Assembly: GCF_014874095.1 (NCBI RefSeq)
Contig: NZ_JADBEB010000001.1
Coordinates: 3,162,001-3,226,000, forward strand
Direction: 5' to 3'
From: Plantactinospora soyae
GTDB lineage: Bacteria; Actinomycetota; Actinomycetes; Mycobacteriales; Micromonosporaceae
DNA: 64,000 nt
Within the stretch, counting starts at the first letter, position 1, and each line of letters begins with the position of its first letter. Below the pieces are notes generated by a model. That model had not been told where the DNA came from, did no database searches, and worked only from the letters and a program-made list of their open reading frames with translations. Below are positions 35,790 to 43,905 of this stretch, piece after piece. The position numbers and the translations under genes are program-made.

Positions 35790-37516
35790 GCGGGCTTCCG
35801 GTGGCGGACCGGCCGGCGATCCGCCGGGCGATGCTGGGCCTCATCGGTCGGGACCGCCGGGCGGTCACGATCATGCTGGTGCTGCACATCGCGGCCACGG
35901 TCACCGGGCTCGCCGCGCCCTGGCTGCTCGGCGCCATCGTGGACGAGGTCGGGGCCGGAGCCAGCGTCGGCACCGTGGACCGGCTGGCGCTCGCCATCGC
36001 CGGATGCGTGCTGGCGCAGTGCCTGCTCAGCAGGTACGCCCAGTATGCCGGCCACCGGTTCGGTGAACGTGCCGTCGCCCGGCTGCGCGAGGAGTTCGTA
36101 CGCCGGACGCTCGCCCTGCCCGTGTCGGTCGTCGAGCGGGCCGGCACCGGGGACCTCGCCACCCGCAGCTCGGTCGACGTCTCCACGGTCGGGATCACGG
36201 TCCGCGAGGTGGTGCCGGTCGTGGTGATCGCATCCGCGCAACTGGTGCTGCTCTTCGGGGCGGTGTTCCTGCTGCATCCGATGCTCGGCCTGGTCGCGCT
36301 GACCGGGCTGCCGTCGATCTACGCGGTGACCCGCTGGTACCTGCGGCGGGCCCGTACCGCGTACCTCGCGGAGGGCGCGGCGACCGCGGCGCTGACCGAG
36401 GCGTTGACCACGACCGCCGAGGGCGCCCGTACCGTCGAGGCGCTCCGGCTCGGCGAGGACCGCATCGTGCACGGCACCGCACGGATCGGCCAGGTGTGGG
36501 CGACCCGACGTCGTACCCTCGCGCTCCGGTCGGTCTTCTACCCCGTGGTGGAGGGGAGTTACGCGCTGCCGATCGCCGCCGTGCTGCTCGTCGGCGGCCT
36601 CTTCCTCAACAACGGCCTGGTCACCCTCGGCGAGGTGGTCGCCGCCGCGCTCTACCTGCAACAGGCGATCGGCCCACTGGACCAGATCCTCCAGTGGATG
36701 GAGCAGGCGCAGCGTGGCCTAGCCTCGTTCGCCCGGGTACTCGGCGTCGGCCAGGTGCCACCGGAGCCGCGTGGCCGGACGGCCGTACCGCCGGGACAGC
36801 GGCTCGTCGTCCGGGGCGCGCGGTTCGGCTACGCCGACGGCCCCGAGGTGCTGCACGGGATCGACCTGGAGGTCCGTCCCGGTGAGCGGCTCGCCATCGT
36901 CGGCCCCTCGGGGGCCGGAAAATCCACCCTCGCCCGGCTGCTGGCCGGAATCGACACGCCGCAGCACGGCGAGGTGACCATCGGGGGCTGCCGGGTCACC
37001 GACCTCGACCCGGCCGAACGTCGCCGCCGGATCGCCCTGGTCACCCAGGAGCACCACGTCTTCATCGGCTCGGTGCGGGACAACCTCGCCTTCGCCGCGC
37101 CGGCCGCGTCCGACGAACAGATGCGGTCCGCGCTGGCCGACGTCGGGGCCGACTGGTACGACGACCTGCCCGACGGCCTCGACACGCAGCTCGGCGACGG
37201 CGCCCGTGACCTGTCCCCGTCCGACGCCCAGCAGTTGGCGCTGGCCCGCCTCGTCCTCGCCGACCCGCACACCCTGATCCTGGACGAGGCGACGGCCGCG
37301 CTCGACCCGACGACCGCCCGCCGGGCCGAGCGGGCCCTCGGCAGCGTGCTCGCCGGGCGTACGGTCATCGCGATCGCGCACCGGCTGAACACCGCGCACG
37401 ACGCGGACCGGGTGGCGGTGATCGAGGAGGGCCGGATCAGCGAACTCGGCAGCCACGACGAGCTTCTCCGGGCCGACGGCGCGTACGCGTCCCTCTGGCT
37501 CTCGTGGCACGGCTGA
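35786..37516 (+). CDS. ABC exporter half-transporter with active ATPase site (subunit B)
   Basis: The 576-residue partner has six membrane helices (about 20-300) and an ATPase domain with Walker A GPSGAGKST at 373-381, Walker B LILDEATAALD (D500, E501) and switch H532 in AIAHRLN. Its signature is degenerate: LSPSD at 476-480 instead of LSGGQ. This is the exact complement of subunit A, so the dimer has one competent site (B Walker motifs with A signature) and one dead site. It starts with GTG overlapping the stop of subunit A, which ensures equal synthesis. Heterodimeric exporters of this kind move peptides, lipids or drugs. Confidence 0.92.
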   Translation: MSGLPVADRPAIRRAMLGLIGRDRRAVTIMLVLHIAATVTGLAAPWLLGAIVDEVGAGASVGTVDRLALAIAGCVLAQCLLSRYAQYAGHRFGERAVARLREEFVRRTLALPVSVVERAGTGDLATRSSVDVSTVGITVREVVPVVVIASAQLVLLFGAVFLLHPMLGLVALTGLPSIYAVTRWYLRRARTAYLAEGAATAALTEALTTTAEGARTVEALRLGEDRIVHGTARIGQVWATRRRTLALRSVFYPVVEGSYALPIAAVLLVGGLFLNNGLVTLGEVVAAALYLQQAIGPLDQILQWMEQAQRGLASFARVLGVGQVPPEPRGRTAVPPGQRLVVRGARFGYADGPEVLHGIDLEVRPGERLAIVGPSGAGKSTLARLLAGIDTPQHGEVTIGGCRVTDLDPAERRRRIALVTQEHHVFIGSVRDNLAFAAPAASDEQMRSALADVGADWYDDLPDGLDTQLGDGARDLSPSDAQQLALARLVLADPHTLILDEATAALDPTTARRAERALGSVLAGRTVIAIAHRLNTAHDADRVAVIEEGRISELGSHDELLRADGAYASLWLSWHG

Positions 37517-37684
37517 CCGGACCGTCCACCTCGGAGCAGTCGGACTGACCGGTCCGCCTCGGAGCAGTCGGACTGACCGGTCCGCCTCAGCGCAGTCGGG
37601 CCGATCGGTCCGCCTCAGCGCAGCCGGACTGGCCGGTCCGCCCCAGCACGAGCGGACCGGTCGGTCCCGCCTCAGCGCAGTCGG
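37517..37684. repeat. 28-bp tandem repeat array between ABC and epoxide hydrolase genes
   Basis: About five to six units of GACCGGTCCGCCTCGGAGCA plus GTCGGACT run from just after the ABC stop into the last codons of the epoxide hydrolase gene. The units starting at 37547, 37575 and 37603 are exact in length, while the outer ones have diverged. The part CCTCAGCGCAGTCGG equals the hydrolase's own 3' end, so the array probably grew from it. There are no spacers, so this is not CRISPR. Confidence 0.85.
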
Positions 37685-38826
37685 CCGAAGAACGTCCGCA
37701 GGTCGGCGACGAAGAGGTCGGGCTCCTCCATCGCCGCGAAGTGCCCGCCGCGATCGAGTTCCGACCAGTGCACGATGTTGTTGTCGCGTTCGGCGAGCCG
37801 GCGGACCGGCGCCACGACGTCGTGACCGAAGACGGCGACGCCGGTGGGGACCGTCAACCGGCGGGGCGGGGCGACGGCGGTCGGATGGGACGCCTCGTAG
37901 TAGATGTTGGCCGAGGAGCCGGCCGTCCGGGTCAGCCAGTAGAGCATGACGTTGGTCAGCAGCAGGTCCCGGGGAACGGCGTCCTCGGGCGCATCGGTCG
38001 AGTCCGTCCACTCCTTGAACTTCTCCACGATCCAGCCGAGTTGCCCGACCGGCGAGTCGGTCAGGGCGTACGCCAAAGTCTGTGGCCGGGTCCCCTGGAT
38101 CTTCGCGTAGCCGGACATCTCCGGTTCGGCCCGCCCCAGCCGGTCGAGCCGGGCCCGGTCCGCGGCGGTGAGCGCGGCGGCCTCGACCGGGTCGCCGGAG
38201 GGGAGCGTGAGCAGGGTGTTGAGGTGTACCCCGACGACGTGCTCGGCGTCGACGATGCCGAGTTCCCGGCTGATCGCATGGCCCCAGTCGCCGCCCTGCG
38301 CGCCGTACCGCCGGTAGCCGAGCAGGCGCATCAGCTCGGCCCAGGCACGGGCGACCCGGGCGAGGTCCCAACCGGCCTCGCGCAACGGCCCGGAGAGCCC
38401 GAAGCCCGGAATGGAGGGTACGACCAGGTGGAACGCGTCGGCGGGGTCGCCACCGTGCCGGCGAGGGTCGCTCAACGGGCCGAGCACGTCGAGGAACTCC
38501 ACCACCGAGCCCGGCCAACCGTGCGTGACGATCAGGGGAAGCGCGTCGGGTTCCGGCGAGCGTACGTGCAGGAAGTGCACGTTCGCGCCGTCGAGCACGG
38601 TGGTGAACTGGGGGATCTCGTTCAGCCGTGCCTCCTGACGACGCCAGTCGTAGCCGGTGTGCCAGTACCCGGCCAGCTCCCTCAGATACGCCAGCGGTAC
38701 GCCCCGCCGCCACGGCAGGTCGGGAATCTCGGTCGGCCACCTGGTCTCTGCCAGCCGTCGACGCAGGTCGGCCAGCTCGGCATCGGCGACATCGAGCCGG
38801 AAGGGGCGGGGGAGCACGGTGGTCAT
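37672..38826 (-). CDS. Epoxide hydrolase (EHN-type alpha/beta hydrolase)
   Basis: The 384-residue protein begins with the EHN cap (FRLDVADAELADLRRRLAETRWP and YLRELAGYW). The alpha/beta-hydrolase core shows oxyanion motif HGWPGS, nucleophile aspartate in QGGDWGHAI, and catalytic histidine in GGHFAAMEEP. This group resembles microsomal or juvenile-hormone epoxide hydrolases and opens epoxides to diols. The start ATG overlaps the stop of the upstream HTH gene (ATGA at 38823-38826), so both are expressed together. The last codons lie in the 28-bp repeat array. Confidence 0.92.
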   Translation of the reverse strand: MTTVLPRPFRLDVADAELADLRRRLAETRWPTEIPDLPWRRGVPLAYLRELAGYWHTGYDWRRQEARLNEIPQFTTVLDGANVHFLHVRSPEPDALPLIVTHGWPGSVVEFLDVLGPLSDPRRHGGDPADAFHLVVPSIPGFGLSGPLREAGWDLARVARAWAELMRLLGYRRYGAQGGDWGHAISRELGIVDAEHVVGVHLNTLLTLPSGDPVEAAALTAADRARLDRLGRAEPEMSGYAKIQGTRPQTLAYALTDSPVGQLGWIVEKFKEWTDSTDAPEDAVPRDLLLTNVMLYWLTRTAGSSANIYYEASHPTAVAPPRRLTVPTGVAVFGHDVVAPVRRLAERDNNIVHWSELDRGGHFAAMEEPDLFVADLRTFFGRLR

Positions 38827-39182
38827 GACGCCGCCTCGGTCGGGCCGGCGTCCTGCTCGTCGAGCCAACGGGTGTGGGTTTCCCAGGCGGCCTGCTTGCT
38901 GGTGGCCAGCGATGCGCCGATCTGGGCCCAGGAGGCGCCGGTCGCCCGTGCCGTCCGTACGGTCAACTGCCGGCCGTAGCTCGCCTTCCTCATGATCACC
39001 TCGCCGAGGGCGAGAAGTTCCAGCGCTTCCTCCTTCGTCAACGGCCGCAGCTCCGGCTCGTCGCCGTCCATCGGTTCCTCGGTCGGCGGGGCGAGGGTGT
39101 CGCGCATTCGGAGCTGGTCGTACCGGGCCGCCGCCGTCAGCAGGGTGAACTGTCTTTCCAGGTCGTCCGGGGTCGTCGCCAT
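38823..39182 (-). CDS. Small HTH-like DNA-binding protein
   Basis: This 119-residue protein has a C-terminal helix-turn-helix with the common actinobacterial sequence ASWAQIGASLATSKQAAWETH, preceded by a helix (ALGEVIMRKASYGRQLTVRTA). The N-terminal 45 residues are charged and probably flexible. It overlaps the epoxide hydrolase start by four bases. Several repeated and palindromic TTGAC-type boxes lie right in front of its start (39197-39250), consistent with autoregulation. The ribosome site is weak. The family is often annotated only as hypothetical. Confidence 0.75.
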   Translation of the reverse strand: MATTPDDLERQFTLLTAAARYDQLRMRDTLAPPTEEPMDGDEPELRPLTKEEALELLALGEVIMRKASYGRQLTVRTARATGASWAQIGASLATSKQAAWETHTRWLDEQDAGPTEAAS

Positions 39183-39196
39183 TCGCTCAGCTTGCC

Positions 39197-39250
39197 GTCA
39201 AGTCACCTTGACGTCAAGTTGACCTGACGATGAGTTGACCTGACGATGAG
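39197..39250. promoter_or_regulatory. Cluster of TTGAC repeats and palindrome, probable operator of the HTH gene
   Basis: GTCAA...TTGAC (39197-39212), the perfect palindrome TTGACGTCAA (39208-39217), and two adjacent copies of TTGACCTGACGATGAG (39219-39234 and 39235-39250) lie 15-68 bases upstream of the minus-strand HTH start. Such a set of half-sites suggests a dimeric regulator. Confidence 0.55.
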
Positions 39251-39330
39251 CGCCGGTGGTCGCGCCGGTTCGCCCGCTCGTCCGTCCTGGCCGGGAACCC
39301 CGAAACGAGGTGTCTCGTTAATCCCGAGGA

Positions 39331-39420
39331 CGACTCGACGCGGCGGCTCGACACGACGTTCGACGCGGCGACTCGACAGAACGATTGGACAGAACGACTC
39401 GACAGGACGACTCGATCGCG
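39331..39420. repeat. 13-bp degenerate tandem repeat upstream of the VOC gene
   Basis: ACTCGACAGAACG-like units recur about seven times with a 13-base step (for example from 39370, 39383, 39396 and 39409). The array lies in the promoter region of the VOC gene. AACGAG-GTGT-CTCGTT at 39304-39319 is a small inverted repeat just before it. Confidence 0.7.
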
Positions 39421-39435
39421 ACCAGGGAGTACCAG

Positions 39436-39849
39436 GTGCCGACTCGACTCAACCCGTACCTCAGCTTCGGCGGCAACGCCCGGCCGGCCATGGAGTTCTA
39501 TCAGCGCGTCTTCGGTGGCAGGCTGGCCCTCAACACGTTCGGCGAGTTCGGCGCCGAGGGCTCGGCCGAGGCGGACAAGATCATGCACGGCATGCTCGAA
39601 ACCGACAGCGGCTTCACCCTGATGGGCGCGGACACGCCACCCGGGATGACGCACGATCGGGGCAGCGCCATCACGGTGAGCCTGAGCGGGGACGACGCTG
39701 ACGAGTTGCACGGCTACTGGTCCGAGTTGTCCGAGGGTGGGGTCGTGACGGTTCCGCTGGAGCGGCAGATGTGGGGCGACGAATTCGGCGCCTGCACCGA
39801 CCGCTTCGGTGTTCCGTGGATGGTCAACATCACCGGGCCGCAGAGCTGA
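39436..39849 (+). CDS. VOC-superfamily (PhnB-like) protein
   Basis: The 137-residue protein is a glyoxalase/bleomycin-resistance-fold member of the PhnB type: NPYLSFGGNARPAMEFYQ, HGMLETDSGFTLMGADTP, then WGDEFGACTDRFGVPWMVN. Many relatives lack metal ligands and known substrates, so no reaction is claimed. The GTG at 39436 has AGGGAG six bases upstream. The open frame before it consists of the 13-bp repeat and should not be translated. It is divergent from the HTH-epoxide hydrolase operon, and both could share the repeat-rich control region. Confidence 0.86.
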   Translation: MPTRLNPYLSFGGNARPAMEFYQRVFGGRLALNTFGEFGAEGSAEADKIMHGMLETDSGFTLMGADTPPGMTHDRGSAITVSLSGDDADELHGYWSELSEGGVVTVPLERQMWGDEFGACTDRFGVPWMVNITGPQS

Positions 39850-39948
39850 CCACCGGCCACCACCGCGCCGAGCTGCCGGAGCATGCGGTGACCGGATTCA
39901 CCCGGGGGTTCGTCGGCGGCTCCGACGCCCCTTCCTATGCTGGGACGC

Positions 39949-40785
39949 ATGCCCGAAGGTCACACCGTCTACCGGTTGGCAGCGCGTCACCAGGTGATGT
40001 TCGCTGGCGAGAAGGTGCTGGCCAGTAGCCCACAGGGCCGGTTCGTCGAGGGTGCGGCGCTGCTCGCCGGCGCGGTGCTGGACCGGACGGAGGCGTACGG
40101 GAAGCATCTGCTGCACCACTACGACGGCGGGCAGGCGCTGCACGTACACCTTGGGCTTTATGGGAAGTTCGCCGACGGGGACGGTGAGCCACCGGCGCCG
40201 ATCGGCCAGGTCCGGTTGCGGCTGACCACCGACCTGCACTGGCTCGACCTGCGTGGCCCGACCGCCTGCGAGCTGCTGTCGCCGCCGGAGGTCGAGGCGC
40301 TGCAGGCCCGGTTGGGCGCGGACCCGCTGCGGGCCGATGCCGATCCGGAGGTGGCGTACGCGCGGATCCGGCGCAGCCCCACTCCGCTCTTCGCGCTGCT
40401 GCTGGACCAGTCGATCGTGGCCGGCACCGGGTTGATCTTCGTGACCGAGGCGCTGTTCCGGGCCGGACTCCGGCCGACCACCCCCGGGCGGGAGCTGAGC
40501 CCCGAGGGCTGGCGGAGGATCTGGGCCGATCTCGTCGAGCTGATGGGTACGGCCGTCCGCACCGGCCAGATCGACACGGTGTACGACCGACACCTGCCGG
40601 AGGCGATGGGCCGGCCGCCCCGGGTCGACCGGCACGGCGGCGAGGTGTACGTCTACCGCCGGGCAGCCCTGCCCTGCCACGTCTGTGGCACCGAGATCCT
40701 GCGTGCCGATCTCGCCGGCCGGAACTCCTACTGGTGCCCCCGCTGCCAGCCCGCTCGGCGGGCCCGTACCCGCCTGAAGCGTTAG
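39949..40785 (+). CDS. Fpg/Nei-family DNA glycosylase
   Basis: The 278-residue enzyme starts MPEGHTVYRLA, with the catalytic N-terminal proline and glutamate of Nei-type glycosylases, which fixes the ATG at 39949 (the ATG at 39937 would bury the proline). The helix-two-turn-helix reads LLLDQSIVAGTGLIFVTEAL and the C-terminal zinc finger CHVCGTEI...YWCPRCQ is intact. The usual GxGNxYxxE of the H2TH is changed to GTGLIFVTE, so the DNA-contacting asparagine is leucine. It excises oxidised bases, and the exact lesion range is unclear. A palindromic repeat follows the stop. Confidence 0.9.
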   Translation: MPEGHTVYRLAARHQVMFAGEKVLASSPQGRFVEGAALLAGAVLDRTEAYGKHLLHHYDGGQALHVHLGLYGKFADGDGEPPAPIGQVRLRLTTDLHWLDLRGPTACELLSPPEVEALQARLGADPLRADADPEVAYARIRRSPTPLFALLLDQSIVAGTGLIFVTEALFRAGLRPTTPGRELSPEGWRRIWADLVELMGTAVRTGQIDTVYDRHLPEAMGRPPRVDRHGGEVYVYRRAALPCHVCGTEILRADLAGRNSYWCPRCQPARRARTRLKR

Positions 40786-40798
40786 GGCGGTCAAGAGT

Positions 40799-40850
40799 GT
40801 TAGGAAGGGCCCCTTCTTCTACAGAAAACGATAGGAAGGGGCCCTTCCTT
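40799..40850. repeat. Dispersed palindromic GGGCCC repeat, copy 2
   Basis: AGGAAGGGCCCCTTC and its exact complement GAAGGGGCCCTTCCT (15-bp arms) flank an 18-base AT-rich loop. It lies between the convergent glycosylase and permease genes and touches the permease stop. It differs from the 58377 copy by about one base in 52. Confidence 0.92.
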
Positions 40851-41557
40851 CAGGGTGTGACGCGGCGGATGGCGAGGTAGCCGGCGCCGGCCAGGAGTGC
40901 CGCGAGCAGCGTCGGCCAGCCGACGAACCAGGCCGCGACCGACTGGTCGCCCAGCCACCGGCCGATGCCGCTCCACAGGTCCAGCCCGCTCGCCAGCAGG
41001 GCGAGTGCGGCCAGCACCAGGAGTGTGCCGATGCTCAGCAGGTACATCCCGGTCATCCCGAAACGCTTGTAGAAGACGGCGATGAAGATCCCCAGGAAGC
41101 CCAGCGTGATGAACGGAACCGTGTAGACCAGGATCTGCATCAGCGGGTTGCCCTGGTCGAGGAAGCCCAGACCGAAGAACCGGAGTCCCAGCCCCCAGCC
41201 GTCGGTCGCGTCCTCGAGCACCTTGCAGAGGTAGAGGACGACGCCGAAGGCCACCGACTGGGCGAGCAGTAGCAACGAGACCGCCAGGTAGAAGGTCCGG
41301 CGGATCACGCTCAGCGCCATGGTGAAGGGGAAGAGCTGGGTGATCGAGTTGATGGCGGAGATGAACATGATGACGTAGATCGACATCACCGCGCCGGTCT
41401 TCGGGCCGTCATCGACCTCCCCGATGGTCCAGAAGAGGGCGTAGTTGACCCCGAAGATGAGGACGAGCAGCAGCCAGGGGAAGCCCAGTGTGTTCGGCCA
41501 GCCGACGAGCTGGACCCGGATCACCGGAAGTAGGCGGCTCATGACGCCTGTTCTCAT
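40850..41557 (-). CDS. ABC transporter permease subunit of a YtrABC-like system
   Basis: This 235-residue protein is almost all membrane, with about six helices (for example WLLLVLIFGVNYALFW, VMSIYVIMFISAINS, LLLLAQSVAFGVVLYL). It is the third gene of a GntR-ATPase-permease operon with ATGA overlaps at each junction; its ATG at 41557 overlaps the ATPase stop. No accessory domain is present. In Bacillus, YtrA-type operons respond to cell-wall antibiotics, so an envelope role is likely. The stop codon abuts a palindromic repeat. Confidence 0.82.
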   Translation of the reverse strand: MRTGVMSRLLPVIRVQLVGWPNTLGFPWLLLVLIFGVNYALFWTIGEVDDGPKTGAVMSIYVIMFISAINSITQLFPFTMALSVIRRTFYLAVSLLLLAQSVAFGVVLYLCKVLEDATDGWGLGLRFFGLGFLDQGNPLMQILVYTVPFITLGFLGIFIAVFYKRFGMTGMYLLSIGTLLVLAALALLASGLDLWSGIGRWLGDQSVAAWFVGWPTLLAALLAGAGYLAIRRVTP

Positions 41558-42483
41558 CGGACGGTTTCCTTCCGGAGACTGGCGGCGCTGCCGCTGGTCG
41601 TGGTGCCGGCCTTCGCCTGCGCGGTGGTGAGCCGGATGACGATGTCCTGGAGGGAGACCGCCTCGACGTCGAGTCCGAGCGCCTTCGCCTGGGCCCGTTC
41701 GGCCGGGCCGAAGGTGCCGCGCAGGGTCGCGCGGGCGTACCGGCCCAGGCTCTCGCGGTGCAGTTCCTCGTTCTCCGCGGCGAACTCGTCGACGGCCGTC
41801 GCCGGCCCGGCCACGGTGACCACCTGGCCGCGCAGTGCCTCGGCGGTGGTGTCGAGCAGTACCCGCCCATGGTCGAGCAGGAGTACGTGCTCGATCAGCT
41901 CGCCGACCTCGTCGATGAGGTGGGTGGAGAGCACGACCGTGCGGGGGTGCTCGGCGTAGTCGGTGAGCAGGTGGTCGTAGAAGAGGTGCCTGGCGACGGC
42001 GTCGAGGCCGAGGTACGGCTCGTCGAAGAGGGTCAGCGGGGCCCGGGAGGCGAGTCCGATGATGATGCCGAGCATCGAGTGCATGCCTCGGGACAGCTTC
42101 CGGACGTGTCGGTCGAGCGGCAGGCGGAAGTCCGCGAGCAGCGTCTGCGCGAAGTCCTCGTCCCAGTCGGGAAAGAGCAGCCGGGCCGACTCCAGTGCGT
42201 GCCGGACCTTGAAATGCTGCGGATAGGTCTGGCCTTCCCGGATGAAGCAGACCCGGGACATCACGGTCTCGTTCTCGTACGGCGACTGGCCGAAGATCGT
42301 CAGCTGGCCGGAGGTCGCGAATCCGTGGCCGGTCATGATCTGCATCAGGGTCGTCTTGCCGGCCCCGTTCCGGCCGAGCAGACCATGGATCTTGTTCTCC
42401 TCCAGGGTGAAGCTGACCTGGTCCAGCGCGGTCACGTCCCGGAACCGCCGGGTGATGCCCTCGGCGCTCACCACGGTGCTCAT
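41554..42483 (-). CDS. ABC transporter ATPase of a YtrABC-like system
   Basis: The 309-residue ATPase has Walker A GRNGAGKTT at about 37-45, a signature reading KLSRGM, Walker B LTLFDEPYLGLD and the switch histidine in LSTHLIDE. The C-terminal about 80 residues form an extra domain, as in antibiotic-response exporters. It starts four bases inside the GntR gene and ends four bases inside the permease gene, so all three are made together. Confidence 0.92.
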   Translation of the reverse strand: MSTVVSAEGITRRFRDVTALDQVSFTLEENKIHGLLGRNGAGKTTLMQIMTGHGFATSGQLTIFGQSPYENETVMSRVCFIREGQTYPQHFKVRHALESARLLFPDWDEDFAQTLLADFRLPLDRHVRKLSRGMHSMLGIIIGLASRAPLTLFDEPYLGLDAVARHLFYDHLLTDYAEHPRTVVLSTHLIDEVGELIEHVLLLDHGRVLLDTTAEALRGQVVTVAGPATAVDEFAAENEELHRESLGRYARATLRGTFGPAERAQAKALGLDVEAVSLQDIVIRLTTAQAKAGTTTSGSAASLRKETVR

Positions 42484-42842
42484 CGGCCCTGCTCCCATCG
42501 GTCGATCATCAGCTTGAGGTCGTCGGCGTCGATGCCGAGCTTGCTCGCCTCGGTGAGCAGCGGATGCAGGAACTGCTGGGCGAACTCCTCCCGACGGCGG
42601 CCCCGCAGCTTCGTCCGGGCGCCGGTGGCGACGAACATCCCGATACCTCGCTTCTTGTAGAGAATCCCGTCGTCGACCAGCTGGTTGACGCCCTTGCCGG
42701 CGGTCGCCGGATTGATTCGGTGGAACGCCGCCAACTCGTTGGTCGAGGGCACCTGGGCCTCCTCGTCGAGCGTGCCGTCGATGATCGAGTTCTCGATCAG
42801 CTCCGCGATCTGCAGGAAGATCGGCCGCCCGTCCTCCATCAC
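42480..42842 (-). CDS. GntR-family regulator, YtrA subfamily
   Basis: The 120-residue repressor has a winged helix at about 10-75 (PIFLQIAELIENSIIDGTL, VPSTNELAAFHRINPATA, GILYKKRGIGMFV) and only a short C-terminal helical pair, which defines the YtrA group. YtrA regulators repress their own operon. The inverted repeat TGGTTA-N10-TAACCA at 42906-42927 lies 64-85 bases upstream and is the likely operator. The start is GTG 42842 or the next codon, ATG 42839; the ribosome site is weak. Confidence 0.9.
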   Translation of the reverse strand: MMEDGRPIFLQIAELIENSIIDGTLDEEAQVPSTNELAAFHRINPATAGKGVNQLVDDGILYKKRGIGMFVATGARTKLRGRRREEFAQQFLHPLLTEASKLGIDADDLKLMIDRWEQGR

Positions 42843-42905
42843 GAAGAACCGTCCGCCGGCGGCCGGGCCCTGGGCGCACTGTCGACCGGGCCCCGCTTCG
42901 TGGGT

Positions 42906-42927
42906 TGGTTACTCATGTAGCTAACCA
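42906..42927. promoter_or_regulatory. Inverted repeat, probable YtrA-type operator
   Basis: TGGTTA (42906-42911) and TAACCA (42922-42927) are perfect inverted arms separated by ten bases, between the divergent GntR operon and GH16 gene. The spacing resembles operators of YtrA-subfamily regulators. Confidence 0.6.
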
Positions 42928-43077
42928 TCCGACCGGTGTGGCTGATTGTCAAGTCCGAGGATGGTCGCCCGTCGGGTCGCCGATTCGGGGCGGGTCCGAT
43001 ATATAGTGAAGGTCATCTATTTGATGTCGCGCCGGGAACCCCACCGCCCCGGCGTGGTGAATCCGGAGGTGGTCGAG

Positions 43078-43893
43078 ATGGGCGTACGACGACGGCTGGC
43101 GTTCGGGCTGCTACCGGTGCTGGTGGCCGCGACCGGACTGCTCGTGGCCGGACCGCCCGACCGGGCCGGGGCCGCAGCCTGGGAGACGCTGGTCGACCCG
43201 GCCTCGTTCCAGGACCGGAACGCGCTGATGGCCGAGTGGAACTTCCTTTACCCGTGGGGCTCGGACCACAACGGCAGCGCCCGGATGTACGCCAGCGCCA
43301 CCGACAGCAACCACGTCTACCTCTCGCCGGCCGGCCAGCTCAACCTCAAGGCCACCCGGATCACCTGGGACGAGGGGACCAGCAGCAGTTCGCCGTACCT
43401 GCCGATCCGCTACCACTCCGGTGCGATCCACGCCAAGGACCAGATCCTGGTCAACGACCAGTTCCCCAACTACGAGGTACGCGGGGAGTTCCAGGCGCCG
43501 TCGGCCCGGGGCACCTGGCCGGCGTTCTGGCTCACCGGGGCCTGGAGTTGGCCGCCGGAGAGCGACATCCTGGAGTACAAGGGCGACAGCCGGAACTGGT
43601 TCAACACGTTCCGTACCTCGTCCGACGTGTCGAGCACCATCGTCAACGTCTCGTCGCCCGGCAGTTGGCACGAGTACCGGGTCTGGCTAGCCAAGGTCAA
43701 CGCCACCGATGTGGACATCCACTACTACCTCGACGGGCAGTGGCGGGCGCAGCACCGGGCTACCGGCTTCGTCGGCAAGCCGATGTGGGTCATCATCAAC
43801 CTCCAGATGGAGGGGTCGGCCGGCAGTCCCGGCCCGACCGCCGAGACGCTCTACCGGGCCCGCAACGTCTACATCGGACGTACCCGGAACTGA
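43078..43893 (+). CDS. Secreted GH16-family glycoside hydrolase
   Basis: The 271-residue precursor has a Sec signal (LAFGLLPVLVAATGLLVAG) and a single GH16 jelly roll. The catalytic motif is ESDILE: E161 (nucleophile), D163 and E166 (acid/base), in WPPESDILEYKG. The flanking YEVRGEFQAPSARGTWPAFWL is typical of the family. The substrate (beta-glucan, galactan or other) cannot be settled from this. There is no binding module. The ATG at 43078 has GGAGGT seven bases upstream. It is convergent with the LiaF-like gene, 12 bases apart. Confidence 0.88.
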   Translation: MGVRRRLAFGLLPVLVAATGLLVAGPPDRAGAAAWETLVDPASFQDRNALMAEWNFLYPWGSDHNGSARMYASATDSNHVYLSPAGQLNLKATRITWDEGTSSSSPYLPIRYHSGAIHAKDQILVNDQFPNYEVRGEFQAPSARGTWPAFWLTGAWSWPPESDILEYKGDSRNWFNTFRTSSDVSSTIVNVSSPGSWHEYRVWLAKVNATDVDIHYYLDGQWRAQHRATGFVGKPMWVIINLQMEGSAGSPGPTAETLYRARNVYIGRTRN

Positions 43894-43905
43894 GCGCCCG
43901 ACCGG

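Noticed and set aside
37517-37684. Possible CRISPR array or satellite of a mobile element
   Set aside because: 28-bp units are directly adjacent, without spacers or cas genes.
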